Shown piece by piece: positions 26,992 to 37,307 of a stretch of DNA of 64,000 nucleotides. The stretch's first letter is position 1. The number at the start of each line of letters is the position of its first letter. The translations under genes and the position numbers were made by a program. The notes below the pieces were generated by a model that did not search any database, was not told the origin of the DNA, and saw only the letters and a list, made by a program, of their open reading frames with translations. This DNA is from Thermoplasmatota archaeon (lineage in GTDB: Archaea > Thermoplasmatota > Thermoplasmata > Thermoplasmatales > Thermoplasmataceae), in the NCBI GenBank assembly GCA_023484105.1, contig JAMDBD010000009.1, positions 62,001-126,000 on the forward strand. The letters are read 5' to 3'.

Positions 26992-29900
26992 TTATTTTGG
27001 TTTATTTTTCTTCTGCTGTTGCATAATTACAACCCCTGCAATCAGAGCACCAACAATGACAACCGCTATTATTACAATAAGAGCATAACCTGGCAGATGG
27101 AATCCACTGCTTTTGCTTGGGGGAGGTGGAGGAGAGACCTTGCTGGTTGTTGAAGAAAAGTAAATGTGAACGACAACGTTGGAGCCGTTAACTATTACGG
27201 TACCAGATGAAGGGGCAACCGTATAGCCAGTTATATTGGTAATGGAGTATTTATAAGTTCCATTGAAATTGTTGGGAATCACTATGGATGATGTACTGTT
27301 GGAATATACGGTTCCAGCAAAATTGACAGTCCAGGTGACTCCAGAGGGTAGACCACTTTCTATGAATGTAACGTTATATTGAACTGGAATGAAAGATATG
27401 CTTTCAGTGGCCGGTGCCCCATAGATTACAACTATTCCTGAGTTTGTAATCGGCATATACTCTGAGTTTAGAGACCTCACTTTATACTCGTATGTTCCAT
27501 TCGGAAGCTGGAATTCAATGCTACTATAGTAGGAAGTCTGGTAAAAGCTGGCTGTATTATTATATACGGTCACATTCCATTCCACACTGGAAGATAACCC
27601 AGATTCGAGGAATCTTGCGGCATAATCATTGATGCCAAATTGGATAGTTTCAGATATGTTTTTTCCGTCTACAGTGATAGTTCCATTGCCCCTGGATGGC
27701 CAGTAATTAGTGTCAACATGCGGAATATAGTAGTTATAGGTTCCATTGGCCAGCTCCAGGGTTATGGTTACAGGATTTGAAACAGTGGAGTTGTAAAGTG
27801 TTCCATCTATGTATATATACCATATGGCTCCAGCCGGTAGATTCGACTCAGAGAGAATCACATTATATACGAAGTCGTTGTAAGTTACACCAACTTTTTT
27901 ACTTCCATTAAGTAAAATATTGTAAACAGGCGGAATCGCGTAATACGTGAAACCGGAAATAGAGTCATTAACTGGCATAATGACGGCCTGAACGCTTCCA
28001 TTTTCAACACTCACTGAGGTGTTACTATGATCTGTGAAACCGATAATTCCATTTATATCATATTCCCAGTACACACCTGACGGAAGCCCAGATTCCATTA
28101 TGGTGAAGTTGTGGGTGAGGGAATGAAAGTGCAGGGTTATATTTGTATATCCCACCACTGAAGAATTCATGGAAAGTACGCCGCCGGTGTTATTTGAAAC
28201 AAACGTACCGTTGAATAAAGGCACCATATAGAAGTAAGTCCCGTTTACCAGGTTGAGGCTAAATGAACCTGTACCATTCGAATAGTACTGCAAACCGTCC
28301 AGCTCAATAGACCAGTCACTTCCTGCAGGCAGACCAGTCTCTCTGAAGGTTGTCTCTATGTAATTCTGGTAAAAACGGACGCTGAAACTTGTGCTTTTTC
28401 CATTTATTGTGAAGAATCCAGATCTAACTAAAGGCAGATACCTTTTACCATGATAAATCACAGGATCAATGAAGTAATAATAAGTCCCATTTCCAAGCTG
28501 AGTCATAATGTTTCCAGTCGTGGCCGAACCAAAGCCGGCCGAGTAGGTGTATCCGTTTATATATAAGGTCCAGTCTACACCCGCCGGAAGACCAGTTTCA
28601 TTGACAGAATATACAAACATTTCCGGTACGTAAGTCAGATTGACGACAGTGTAATTGGAATCAACATTAACTATCATTGACCTCTGTACAGATATGAACC
28701 CATCCTGAGAAGAAAACCACGCTACATAAGATCCGTTGGTATCTCCAATAAACGTTACCAGCCCTCCATTTTCTGAGCTTTCAGTAAAATTTCCCTTCGA
28801 CGTGTTTAAAGTGACTGAGTACTGAATGCCGTATGGCAGACCGTGTTCAAAGAATTGGATTTCATAGGGTTTCTGGCTGTTGGATGAAATTACCCCTGAT
28901 GCAGTAGTTGATTGCGAAAATGACACATTGACCTCTTCAACTGTATTAGTTGTGGACAGGCTAAGAGAACCCGAGCCATTGGCTGTAGCAGAAAATCCTG
29001 CATTCGGTAAAACAGAATAAGAAATGGTGCTTACAGAACCATTCACTGTGAACACCACAGTATTATTATCGCTGAACTGATGTATACTTCCAGCGGATGT
29101 GGTGACGTTGACTCCCCATGACATTCCTGATGGAAGACCCTTCTTTTCTATAAATTTGATATAATGTTTGTCAGGGACAAAAACCACTGGTTCTGAGTAT
29201 GTGGATGAATTCAGATATATTGTCTTTGCAGGCAACTCTGAAACATAACCGCCAACAGAGGGAATACTGAAATGGTAAGTACCATTGGGAACCCGAAACA
29301 GAATTGAAGAGTTCTGTGACGTTTCCTCATGTCCAGACAGATTTACAGACCAATCTGGCATTGAGCCGTTAACCACCGGAAGCCCTGTCTCCTTGAAATA
29401 AAGCAGATTGTACCGGTTTGTAAAGGAAATCATAACTTTGACATTCTCATTGCTGACGTTAACCTTGCCGTTTGCATGCGAAGTGTAGTACCCCGCAGTT
29501 GGAGCTATAGAATAATTGTATGTTCCGTCAAGAAGTGCGAAGGTGATACTTGAATTGCCGGAAGTTTTATTTATCGCTAACTTACTCCCATTCCTTAGTT
29601 CCAGCGTCCAGGGTGTGGCATTTGGTAGACCGGTCTCATAGAATGTAACAGTGTGGTATTCTGTTGAAAAATAAATGTCCTGAACATAATCAGCATTATC
29701 GACATAAATGCTTCCATTTTTAGGAGATGGAATAAATCCAGAAATGTTACCTATTGTAAAGGTATAATTCCTGCTGCTGTTAACGAAAAATACGATTGAA
29801 TTTGTATCTGACCTTTTGGTTGTGTTGTTAAAGGTTACAGCCCATGGAGCATTATCAGTCCCTACATTAGGCAATCCTCTTTCAAAGAAAGTTACGGTAT

Positions 29901-30069
29901 ATTTCCCAGTTCCTGAGGAACTTGCCAGTATTGGTGCAATACTGTGCAGGTGTAATTGAGAATTTCCTGAAAATACGGATGTACCAGGTACTAGAAAAGC
30001 CAGTACTAAAAGTATGGATAAAGCAATTTTGATCCTTTGTTTCCTGCTTTTGAAGATTGTGTGTTCCAT
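26992..30069 (-). CDS. 1025-residue surface protein with eleven FxExGLP repeats and C-terminal anchor
   Basis: The protein has an N-terminal signal peptide (KQRIKIALSILLVLAFL), then about eleven repeats of roughly 80 residues. Each opens with a variant of V-T-F-x-E-x-GLP-x-G-x-x-W (for example FIESGLPSGVTWTV, FRETGLPAGSDWSI) and contains a G-T-Y-x-Y/F-x-I strand. The C-terminus has SPPPPPSKSSG, a membrane helix (YALIVIIAVVIVGALIAGVV) and a basic tail. Repeats of this kind are common in secreted Thermoplasmata proteins, often with thermopsin-like proteases, though no protease domain is visible here. It probably extends from the membrane as a rod. It is convergent with the pilin-like cluster. 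Confidence 0.75.
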   Translation of the reverse strand: MEHTIFKSRKQRIKIALSILLVLAFLVPGTSVFSGNSQLHLHSIAPILASSSGTGKYTVTFFERGLPNVGTDNAPWAVTFNNTTKRSDTNSIVFFVNSSRNYTFTIGNISGFIPSPKNGSIYVDNADYVQDIYFSTEYHTVTFYETGLPNATPWTLELRNGSKLAINKTSGNSSITFALLDGTYNYSIAPTAGYYTSHANGKVNVSNENVKVMISFTNRYNLLYFKETGLPVVNGSMPDWSVNLSGHEETSQNSSILFRVPNGTYHFSIPSVGGYVSELPAKTIYLNSSTYSEPVVFVPDKHYIKFIEKKGLPSGMSWGVNVTTSAGSIHQFSDNNTVVFTVNGSVSTISYSVLPNAGFSATANGSGSLSLSTTNTVEEVNVSFSQSTTASGVISSNSQKPYEIQFFEHGLPYGIQYSVTLNTSKGNFTESSENGGLVTFIGDTNGSYVAWFSSQDGFISVQRSMIVNVDSNYTVVNLTYVPEMFVYSVNETGLPAGVDWTLYINGYTYSAGFGSATTGNIMTQLGNGTYYYFIDPVIYHGKRYLPLVRSGFFTINGKSTSFSVRFYQNYIETTFRETGLPAGSDWSIELDGLQYYSNGTGSFSLNLVNGTYFYMVPLFNGTFVSNNTGGVLSMNSSVVGYTNITLHFHSLTHNFTIMESGLPSGVYWEYDINGIIGFTDHSNTSVSVENGSVQAVIMPVNDSISGFTYYAIPPVYNILLNGSKKVGVTYNDFVYNVILSESNLPAGAIWYIYIDGTLYNSTVSNPVTITLELANGTYNYYIPHVDTNYWPSRGNGTITVDGKNISETIQFGINDYAARFLESGLSSSVEWNVTVYNNTASFYQTSYYSSIEFQLPNGTYEYKVRSLNSEYMPITNSGIVVIYGAPATESISFIPVQYNVTFIESGLPSGVTWTVNFAGTVYSNSTSSIVIPNNFNGTYKYSITNITGYTVAPSSGTVIVNGSNVVVHIYFSSTTSKVSPPPPPSKSSGFHLPGYALIVIIAVVIVGALIAGVVIMQQQKKNKPK

Positions 30070-30171
30070 TTTAATCCGTTGCCAGATATTTCAGCCAGCA
30101 TACTTAAATGTTCTCCATCTGTATGCTTTAGCATTCTGACTTATAACAACTCTCAACCCTCATTACTAAAT

Positions 30172-31566
30172 ATGCAAGATCACTTTAAGATCATCACTTT
30201 TTATGATTCCATTTATACTGATCGCTTACAATGTGGGAGATTCTCAAACCTGCAATGTAAGAGGCTAAATGTACCTATAAGTTTTAATGGGCGATTTTTA
30301 TATACAATTGAGAAATTGATATATCCATTCATTCTCCTTGCTATCCTCCTTGCAACAGTAATTTCTGCTCTTTACTATCTTGTGAATGCTTATTATTCTT
30401 GTATTTATGTGCCTCCAGAATTCAATAATGGATATAGAGCAGATAACGTTACCATCCTGATTCCTGTATACAATGAAGATTTCAATAGATTTTCAAATGT
30501 TCTCAAAAGTGTTTCAAAGCAGGGTTCTCCGTTCATAGTTGTTGGCGACGGGGTGAATGGCAGATACAAGTGGATCACAGAAGCTTTAGGCGGGACGTTT
30601 GTCACCTACCCTGAAAGAAATGGCAAGAGATATGCAATGCGTGTCGGAGTCTCTCAAGTGAAAACTGAATTCGTGATGTTTGTTGACAGCGATGTGATAA
30701 TACCTGAAAACACTGTCCGATCTCTCATAAAAAACTTCGGAGAACGTGTTGGAGGTGTGGGCCCTATGATAAAGATTGTTGACAACGGAACCAAAATATC
30801 GAAGGGTTCGGAATTCGTTGAGAGGGCAAGGGAAGTTGTTTTGCGAGCAATGTCTCATAAGGGTAAATCCATAATGTTGGACGGTCAATGTTCCATGTAC
30901 AGGACATCTCTGGTCAAGGATTTCATCTGTTCTGATGAGTTTACCGGCCTTAAATTAATGGGTAAGCCAATAATGCTTGGTGATGACAGGCAGCTCACGT
31001 CTCACGTTCTCAGGAAAGGTTATCTTACCGTGCGTGATCCGCGAGTGAGAGTGGAGGTTCAGCCCAGAGAGCACTGGAGTGATTACTATAAACAGAACCT
31101 CAGGTGGTCGAGAGCTGGATGGTTTGCCTTTTTCCGGGATGTGAAAAATGGGACGGCTTCGAAAGCTGGTAAATTCTACACCTTTGAACTCACAATGACC
31201 TACATACTTCCAATTCTCCTGATATTTACAGCACTTATGAGGTATTTTCCGATCATCATTCAGTCTGCAACGTTTTCACTCTTTGTGCTTGTAAGGCCTG
31301 ATATGCTGTATCTCCATACGATTATCTTCATGCACCATCTCGGCTTATTCTTCAGATCTGACAGGGCGTTCCTGGGTAGAATGGTACTTTCCTTCATATC
31401 GCTGTTCAGTACTGCAGTGTTTGGAATAGCAATTTCTTCTACTATGGATTATAAGAAAAAGATATCCTACTATTTTTCCGGTATGCTTGCTTTATTTCTT
31501 GTCTTCGTAGCCTATATCACAGGACTTCTGACCATATGGAAACAGTCGAAGTGGCTTACAAGGTAA
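30172..31566 (+). CDS. processive family 2 glycosyltransferase (membrane)
   Basis: About 464 residues. An N-terminal membrane helix (LIYPFILLAILLATVISAL) precedes a GT-A catalytic domain with VTILIPVYNE, the DxD motif VDSDV, LDGQCSMYR, GDDRQLT and QNLRWSRAGW (the Q-x-x-R-W motif), then four or five C-terminal helices. This is the layout of hyaluronan/cellulose-synthase-like enzymes that polymerise and extrude a glycan. It may build a surface polysaccharide or feed glycosylation of the neighbouring surface proteins. The start is uncertain: ATG 30172 has a TTATAAC box 28 nt upstream; TTG 30316 would remove 48 residues of unusual sequence. Confidence 0.78.
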   Translation: MQDHFKIITFYDSIYTDRLQCGRFSNLQCKRLNVPISFNGRFLYTIEKLIYPFILLAILLATVISALYYLVNAYYSCIYVPPEFNNGYRADNVTILIPVYNEDFNRFSNVLKSVSKQGSPFIVVGDGVNGRYKWITEALGGTFVTYPERNGKRYAMRVGVSQVKTEFVMFVDSDVIIPENTVRSLIKNFGERVGGVGPMIKIVDNGTKISKGSEFVERAREVVLRAMSHKGKSIMLDGQCSMYRTSLVKDFICSDEFTGLKLMGKPIMLGDDRQLTSHVLRKGYLTVRDPRVRVEVQPREHWSDYYKQNLRWSRAGWFAFFRDVKNGTASKAGKFYTFELTMTYILPILLIFTALMRYFPIIIQSATFSLFVLVRPDMLYLHTIIFMHHLGLFFRSDRAFLGRMVLSFISLFSTAVFGIAISSTMDYKKKISYYFSGMLALFLVFVAYITGLLTIWKQSKWLTR

Positions 31567-31676
31567 AAAGGATATTTCTTATTTAATGCAGAGAGCTACC
31601 ACGTCATTTCAAAAGAAAACAGTTGTGGGAGATCTGAGCATGTTATCTGCTGTCCATAGTATATAGTTACTGAGAA

Positions 31677-31686
31677 AGTTAATATC
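31677..31686 (+). promoter_or_regulatory. TATA element for ftsZ
   Basis: AGTTAATATC is centred 26 nt before ATG 31708, consistent with a leaderless ftsZ mRNA. Confidence 0.5.
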
Positions 31687-31707
31687 TTTTTCAACCTTAA
31701 CTAGACC

Positions 31708-32775
31708 ATGGTCAGTGAACCGGATCAGGGTAACTGGGATGAATGGACAGGCACGTCTGAAGAAGAACTAGAGAAATATGCTGGTGCATCCCAGGCACTG
31801 ATAAAGGTTTTTGGTGTGGGTGGCGGGGGATCTAACACCATCAACAGGCTGTTCAAGAAGGCGATACCAGGGGTGGATCTCATTGCATGCAATACGGACG
31901 CCAGACATCTTCGCAGAATAAGGTCAAATTATAAGATTTTACTTGGAGAAAACGTCACAAAGGGGTGGGGTACTGGCGGGGATCCAAGAGCTGGAGAGGC
32001 TGCTGCACGGGAATCTGAACAGGAGATCCTTAACTACATGCAGGGTGGTGAGATAGTTTTTGTTACCACTGGTCTTGGAGGAGGTACAGGCACTGGAGCT
32101 GCTCCAGTGATAGCATCAATCGCTAAGGAACATGGGGCGATCACAATCTCTGTCGTAACCATGCCGTTCGAAACGGAAGGTAAGGAAAGGGAAAGGAATG
32201 CACTGGTGGGCTACAGAAAACTCAAGCAGGCATCAGATACAGTAATTGCAATTCCCAATGAAAAGCTACTCAAGGTAAATCCTGATGTACCATTTGAACA
32301 GGGATTTGAGGCCATAGATGAAATAGTCATAAAGGCAATAAGCGCAGTAACTGAAGTGATTACCAGAACTGAAAGGATCAATTTGGATCTGAATGACCTC
32401 AAGGAGATAGTGAAAAACAGCAAGGAGGCAATGATAGGCATAGGTGTAGGTGAGGGGGATCCTGATAAACGTGCCTCAGAGGCGCTTAAAAACGCCATTA
32501 ACTCCCCGTTTCTTGACGTTGACTTCTCTACAGCAAAAGGTGTCATACTCAATGTGACCGGCGGCACGGATCTTCAGCTGACCTCTGCAAATCATATTGT
32601 TGACGAAGTGAAGAAGTTAGTTGCAAATGACGCGAGGATTATTCTGGGCGTAGGGATTGATCCTGCCTTCGCAGGGAAGATACAGGTCACCCTTATAGTG
32701 ACCGGGGTTCTTTCAGATGCATCCAAGAAAGGAGAGAATCTCGGTAATGACGACGAGGTCGACTTCATATCCTGA
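31708..32775 (+). CDS. ftsZ: cell division protein FtsZ
   Basis: A 355-residue tubulin-family GTPase that forms the division ring. The N-terminal GTP-binding loop [10 protein letters not shown] is at residues 35-44, the tubulin signature GGGTGTG at 124-130, and the T7 synergy segment [12 protein letters not shown] contains the Asn/Asp residues needed for GTP hydrolysis. The C-terminal tail is short and acidic (NDDEVDFIS). The gene stands alone, preceding the transketolase operon by about 100 bp. Confidence 0.95.
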   Translation: MVSEPDQGNWDEWTGTSEEELEKYAGASQALIKVFGVGGGGSNTINRLFKKAIPGVDLIACNTDARHLRRIRSNYKILLGENVTKGWGTGGDPRAGEAAARESEQEILNYMQGGEIVFVTTGLGGGTGTGAAPVIASIAKEHGAITISVVTMPFETEGKERERNALVGYRKLKQASDTVIAIPNEKLLKVNPDVPFEQGFEAIDEIVIKAISAVTEVITRTERINLDLNDLKEIVKNSKEAMIGIGVGEGDPDKRASEALKNAINSPFLDVDFSTAKGVILNVTGGTDLQLTSANHIVDEVKKLVANDARIILGVGIDPAFAGKIQVTLIVTGVLSDASKKGENLGNDDEVDFIS

Positions 32776-32802
32776 CATTTTCTTTCCGCAGATTAAAAAA
32801 GA

Positions 32803-32810
32803 TTTTTAAT
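32803..32810 (+). promoter_or_regulatory. TATA element for the transketolase operon
   Basis: TTTTTAAT is centred about 29 nt before ATG 32836 (leader ORF) and 78 nt before the transketolase ATG. Transcription should begin near 32832-32836. Confidence 0.5.
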
Positions 32811-32835
32811 GTTCCCACAAATAACGGCAACGTAA

Positions 32836-32883
32836 ATGGAATTCTACGGGATTGTTTTTATGCGCCTGAGCGGGGAGGAATGA
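32836..32883 (+). CDS. putative 15-residue leader peptide ahead of transketolase
   Basis: A short ORF (MEFYGIVFMRLSGEE) starts where transcription is predicted to begin and ends at TGA 32881-32883, one base before the transketolase ATG at 32885. Its last codons contain the GGGGAGGA ribosome site of transketolase. It could be translated leaderlessly and hand ribosomes to transketolase by re-initiation, or it may be a chance ORF in a short 5' leader. There is no run of a single codon as in amino-acid attenuators. Confidence 0.4.
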   Translation: MEFYGIVFMRLSGEE

Positions 32884-32884
32884 G

Positions 32885-33712
32885 ATGAAATTTCTGAATG
32901 ACAATGACCTGAGATCTATTGCAGAATACGCCCGTAACATCAGGAGGAATTCTGTGATGATGGTCTGGGAAGCCAAGAGCGGTCACCCAGGGGGGTCTCT
33001 GAGCATTGCAGATATTCTTGCAGTTCTCTATGGAAAGGTAATGAATATTGATCCATCCAAGCCTTCTGATCCTGATCGGGACAGGCTTATAATGAGCAAG
33101 GGGCATGCGTCGCCTGCCCTGTATTCTGCACTGGCCATCAGAGGTTTTTTTCCAGTAAGTCTGCTTCCAGGGTTCAGAAAACTTTCATCAAAGCTTGAGG
33201 GACATGTCCATTTTGGAGTTCCTGGAGTGGAGGCATCCACAGGATCACTTGGACAGGGAATAGGAATAGCCGTTGGAATGGCTATTGCCGGAAAGCTTGA
33301 TCACAAAAAATATCATGTGTATGCAGTTGTGGGAGACGGCGAAATAGAGGAAGGCAGTGTCTGGGAGTCTTTCATGGCTGGATACAAATACAGTCTCAAC
33401 AACCTGACAGTCATATTAGATCTGAATGGAGTTCAGTTGGACGGTTATACTAAGGATATAATGCCAACACCCGACATCGCGAAGAAAATCAGGGCTTTTG
33501 GATGGAAGGTTATTGAAATAGACGGGCATGATTACAACCAGATTTACTCAGCCCTTCTCGCCTGTTCAAGAAGCAGGAAAAGCCCGACCGCAATAGTTGC
33601 GCATACCGTAAAAGGAAAAGGGGTAAGTTATATGGAGAATAACCCAAAATATCACGGTCAGGCGCCTGAAACCCCAGAACTATTCCAGAAAGCCATGGAG
33701 GAACTTTCATGA
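32885..33712 (+). CDS. transketolase, N-terminal (ThDP-binding) subunit
   Basis: A 275-residue half-transketolase. GHPGGSLSIADILAVLY, SKGHASPALYSAL, STGSLGQGIGIAVGMA and the ThDP/metal motif GDGEIEEGSVWE are intact. The enzyme interconverts sugar phosphates in the non-oxidative pentose pathway and needs the C-terminal subunit encoded next. The ATG at 32885 follows GGGGAGGA. Its stop overlaps the start of the next gene (ATGA). The split form is normal for archaea. Confidence 0.93.
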   Translation: MKFLNDNDLRSIAEYARNIRRNSVMMVWEAKSGHPGGSLSIADILAVLYGKVMNIDPSKPSDPDRDRLIMSKGHASPALYSALAIRGFFPVSLLPGFRKLSSKLEGHVHFGVPGVEASTGSLGQGIGIAVGMAIAGKLDHKKYHVYAVVGDGEIEEGSVWESFMAGYKYSLNNLTVILDLNGVQLDGYTKDIMPTPDIAKKIRAFGWKVIEIDGHDYNQIYSALLACSRSRKSPTAIVAHTVKGKGVSYMENNPKYHGQAPETPELFQKAMEELS

Positions 33713-34653
33713 ACTACACATTCGAGAGCCTCAGAGATGCCTACGGGGATGAACTGGTAAGGCTTGGAGAAAGAGACAAGGATCTTGTTGTTCTTGATGC
33801 GGATCTTTCTTCATCTACAAAAACGGCATTATTCGGAAAAAAGTTTCCAGAGAGATTCTTTAACATGGGGATAAGTGAACAGTCAATGGTTGCAACTGCC
33901 GCAGGTATTGCGCTCTGCGGAAAAAAGGTGTTTGCTTCCACCTTCGCCGTTTTTCTGACCAGGGCATATGAGCAGCTCAGGCAATCAGTATGCTACAATT
34001 ACGTTGATGCAAAATTTGTTGTTACACATGCGGGCATCACTGTAGGTGAGGACGGAGCAACCCACCAGATAGTTGAAGATATAGGTATAATGTCAGGTCT
34101 GCCGAATATGTCTGTCATTGTGCCTGTGGATTCTGTCGAAACCAGAAGCGTGATAAGATACCTGCACGATGAAACAACCTCTCCATTTTACGTGAGGCTG
34201 TCAAGAGAGAAGTTCCCAGTTCTCAATCAGAGGGACTATGAGTACAGGCCTGGCCGTGCAGTAACACTCAAGGACGGGTCTGATGTTACCATTATTGCAA
34301 TAGGCGCAATGGTGCGTTTCGCCATAGAGGCCGCTGAAACCCTTAAGGGGAAGGGAATAGACGCCAGAGTGATCAACATGAGTTCAATTAAGCCTCTGGA
34401 TTCAGCCTCCATAATTAAGGCAGCAAGAGAAACCGGAGGAATAGTAACTGCAGAGGAACATTCCATTTTTAATGGACTTGGAAGCCGTGTGGCAGAAGTC
34501 CTCGGAGAAAACAGCCCGGTCAAAATGAAGAGGGTTGGGATGAGAGATTCCTTCGGAAAATCAGGCAGTGCGTGGGAACTGTTCGAATACTTTCATATGG
34601 GGGCTTCTGATATAGCCAGAGAGGCTGAAGCCGTATTCAGGGAGGAGAGATAA
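33709..34653 (+). CDS. transketolase, C-terminal subunit
   Basis: A 314-residue subunit carrying the pyrimidine-binding domain ([18 protein letters not shown], with the ThDP-activating Glu) and the C-terminal domain ([30 protein letters not shown]). It pairs with the upstream subunit; the ATG overlaps its stop codon. Together with the transaldolase 3 bp downstream, the operon provides the non-oxidative route between hexoses and pentoses. Thermoplasmatales are expected to use this route for ribose supply. Confidence 0.93.
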   Translation: MNYTFESLRDAYGDELVRLGERDKDLVVLDADLSSSTKTALFGKKFPERFFNMGISEQSMVATAAGIALCGKKVFASTFAVFLTRAYEQLRQSVCYNYVDAKFVVTHAGITVGEDGATHQIVEDIGIMSGLPNMSVIVPVDSVETRSVIRYLHDETTSPFYVRLSREKFPVLNQRDYEYRPGRAVTLKDGSDVTIIAIGAMVRFAIEAAETLKGKGIDARVINMSSIKPLDSASIIKAARETGGIVTAEEHSIFNGLGSRVAEVLGENSPVKMKRVGMRDSFGKSGSAWELFEYFHMGASDIAREAEAVFREER

Positions 34654-34655
34654 CT

Positions 34656-35321
34656 GTGAAGATATTTCTTGACACAGCAAACGTTGAGGAGATAAAGCAA
34701 GGAGTCTCATGGGGACTTGTAGACGGGGTTACCACAAATCCGAGTCTGGCAAGCCGTGAAAAGGGAAAGGATTTCAAGACAATTGTAAAGGAGATTCTCA
34801 GCATAACCCCTGGACCTGTAAGCATAGAGGTCATTGCCGAAGATTATGATGGAATGATGAAACAGGCACTTAAGATCAGGGAACTTGGCGATAACGCAGT
34901 TGTAAAGATACCGATGACACTTAGCGGGCTCAGGGCGATTAAGTCTCTAAAAGAGAAGAAAATTCCTGTTAACTGTACCCTGATATTCAACCCGCTTCAG
35001 GCATTGTTTGCTGCAAAGAGTGGAGCGGAATACGTTTCACCATTTGTCGGAAGATTGGATGATATATCTGAGGATGGGATGGGAATAGTTGCACAGATAA
35101 AGCAGATCTTCACAAATTACGACATTGAAACAAAGATACTGGTGGCTTCTATTAGGAACCCGGTTCATGTGCTCAGGTCTGCAATAATAGGCGCAGACGT
35201 TGTCACATTGCCCTTTGATGTGCTGAAGAAACTTCCATCACATCCAAAGACCGATGAGGGACTGATAAGATTCTCAGAGGACTGGAAAAAGATCTTTCCT
35301 TCCGGGGAATTCTTCCTCTGA
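34656..35321 (+). CDS. tal: transaldolase (TalC/MipB-type)
   Basis: A 221-residue short transaldolase/fructose-6-phosphate aldolase-like enzyme. The Schiff-base lysine is Lys84 in [10 protein letters not shown]. The N-terminal [13 protein letters not shown] and GVTTNPSL, plus [13 protein letters not shown] and ASIRNPVHV, are hallmarks of the small TalC group. The start is GTG 34656, three bases after the transketolase stop. It completes the three-gene pentose phosphate operon. Transaldolase versus aldolase activity cannot be settled by sequence alone; context favours transaldolase. Confidence 0.93.
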   Translation: MKIFLDTANVEEIKQGVSWGLVDGVTTNPSLASREKGKDFKTIVKEILSITPGPVSIEVIAEDYDGMMKQALKIRELGDNAVVKIPMTLSGLRAIKSLKEKKIPVNCTLIFNPLQALFAAKSGAEYVSPFVGRLDDISEDGMGIVAQIKQIFTNYDIETKILVASIRNPVHVLRSAIIGADVVTLPFDVLKKLPSHPKTDEGLIRFSEDWKKIFPSGEFFL

Positions 35322-35334
35322 AGCCGTCTTATTT

Positions 35335-37254
35335 TCAGTAAAGCCTGAGCGTCTCAAGGTTTCTGAGGGCATAGGCTTCGATTCCAAATTTTGAACGTAT
35401 AAGTTTCGAGAACTCATAGGCCTTGTCCCCATCTCCGTGATTAACCAGAATTCTATGCGGTCTTGGCTGCATTGTGGCTATATATGAGAGGAGTTGCCTC
35501 TTGTCTGAATGTCCTGAAAAGCCTTCCGCAGTCTCTATTGCTATCTTTACCTTGTATTTGTTTGATCTCCCCCGTTCGTTGAGTGTAAGCTCTGAAGCCC
35601 CCTTCTGGATCCTCCTTCCGAGCGTTCCGTCTGCCTGATATCCAACAAATACAAGAGTATGTTGAGGAGAATCTATCCAGCTGGTGAAATACTCCATGAC
35701 CGGCCCACCATTCATCATTCCAGAGGTGGCAAGGACGACCTTGGATTCAGTGGAATCACATATGTTCTTTCTCATCTCGGATGTTTCCACTCTTTTGAAT
35801 ATCGGGCTGAGGAAAGGATTTTCTCTGCTCACCATGATCTTCTCCCTCAAATCTTTGTTGAGATACTCAGGATATGCAGCGTGTATTGCGGTGGCCTCCA
35901 TTATCATACCGTCCAGGTAAACGTTGCATTTTGGGATGAGCCCCTCCCTGACAGCTTCTTCTAGAACAAGCATAACCTCCTGGCTCCTGCCCACTGCGAA
36001 AACTGGTACCAGAACAGATCCACCGCGCTCAAAGGTTCTGTTCACAATGTCCACAAGGGTCTTGGATGCGCTCGGCCTGGAGTATGAATAGTCATCCCTT
36101 CCTGCGTATGTTGATTCTGTCATGAAGGTTTCTGCTCTCGGAAAGCGGTTGTTTGCAGGGTTGAATAGCCATGTTTTTTCAAATTTAACGTCTCCACTCA
36201 GTACAATATTATACAAACCTTCCCCAATGTGCAGATGCACGGAGGCTGATCCAAGTATATGACCGGCATTGTAGAATGTCAGTCTTGTGTCTCTTGTGAT
36301 ATCTGTGGTTTCATTGTATCTGATCACAATGGAGTGTTTCACCATCTCCCTTATGTGCTTTGATTCATACGGACCTTTCTTTCCTTCAGCATGTGCCACC
36401 TTTATGTAGTCAGTTTGCAGTAAAGCAGCCAAGTCCCTCGTGGGTGGAGTCATATAAATCGGACCGTCGTAGCCAAACTTGTAAAGCAGCGGAACCAGAC
36501 CTGAATGATCCAGGTGAGCATGTGTAAGCACCACAGCGTCTATTGAGGAAAGGGGCTGGGCCTCCGGGATGTAAAGATACGGAGCTTCTGCCCACGGTGT
36601 CTCCTCAGAGGGCTGGTTTATCATCCCACAGTCAACGAGTATCTTTGAGTTGTTAGTGGAGATTAATGTGGCGCTTCTTCCCACTTCCCTGTGACCACCA
36701 AGGGCCGTCAGCCTTATCCATGTCTCCCCAGGCATTGTCGGCGCTGTTAACTTGACACCGAGGTTGTGCAGGAACTCCTTCCTTTCCTGTTTCATTTCGC
36801 GAAGAAGCTCTCTCATCTCCTTGACAGTTCTGGAATAAATTGGTGGCGCTCTGACTAGCCTTGGAGACCACTTGGTTTCGCTTTTGATTCTGGTTATGAA
36901 ATCTGAATCCCTAGCAGTGATGACCGAAGGTTCATCAGCTTCTATAACCACTTCTCCTGTATCCGGCTCGAAATAAATGTCCTTGAGACCTGCGGCCTCA
37001 GGAATTATTGCCGCAATGGAATTCCTTGCTTCATCCTCCTCAGCCATTATTGATGGGTCTGGCCTTATGACAATGCGTCTCCTGATCTCCATCGCTATCT
37101 GTCTTGCAAGATCATCTCTCCTGGAGAATAATTCCTCATCCTTTGTGTAGACCACTATGTTGGGACCCTCGTAGTCAATCTCGGTGATCTTGTTATCAGG
37201 ATAAAGCCGGTCGAATATGCTCCTTGCTTCCGTTATATAGTCTCTAAAAGACAT
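35335..37254 (-). CDS. fttA: archaeal CPSF1/FttA transcription termination nuclease
   Basis: A 639-residue beta-CASP metallo-beta-lactamase ribonuclease. Residues 1-140 form the two KH-like RNA-binding domains typical of archaeal CPSF1. The metallo-beta-lactamase core has HAHLDH at 245-250. The beta-CASP part has ATSGMMNGGPVMEYF and the C-terminal FSGHSDKRQL and NHGDGDKA. Known orthologues cleave nascent RNA and terminate transcription genome-wide. It sits on the same strand just downstream of the proteasome beta gene. An AAAGGAG ribosome site precedes ATG 37254, and an AT-rich TATA (37276-37290) lies further up. Confidence 0.94.
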   Translation of the reverse strand: MSFRDYITEARSIFDRLYPDNKITEIDYEGPNIVVYTKDEELFSRRDDLARQIAMEIRRRIVIRPDPSIMAEEDEARNSIAAIIPEAAGLKDIYFEPDTGEVVIEADEPSVITARDSDFITRIKSETKWSPRLVRAPPIYSRTVKEMRELLREMKQERKEFLHNLGVKLTAPTMPGETWIRLTALGGHREVGRSATLISTNNSKILVDCGMINQPSEETPWAEAPYLYIPEAQPLSSIDAVVLTHAHLDHSGLVPLLYKFGYDGPIYMTPPTRDLAALLQTDYIKVAHAEGKKGPYESKHIREMVKHSIVIRYNETTDITRDTRLTFYNAGHILGSASVHLHIGEGLYNIVLSGDVKFEKTWLFNPANNRFPRAETFMTESTYAGRDDYSYSRPSASKTLVDIVNRTFERGGSVLVPVFAVGRSQEVMLVLEEAVREGLIPKCNVYLDGMIMEATAIHAAYPEYLNKDLREKIMVSRENPFLSPIFKRVETSEMRKNICDSTESKVVLATSGMMNGGPVMEYFTSWIDSPQHTLVFVGYQADGTLGRRIQKGASELTLNERGRSNKYKVKIAIETAEGFSGHSDKRQLLSYIATMQPRPHRILVNHGDGDKAYEFSKLIRSKFGIEAYALRNLETLRLY

Positions 37255-37307
37255 ATGAAATGGACTCCTTTGAAATTAAATATTTAATAAAATTCTGAGT
37301 AAGGTAT

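Noticed and set aside
26992-30069. Repeat array considered as a CRISPR or satellite-like DNA repeat
   Set aside because: The similarity is at protein level (about 80-residue domains) inside one open frame; DNA copies are diverged and there are no spacers.
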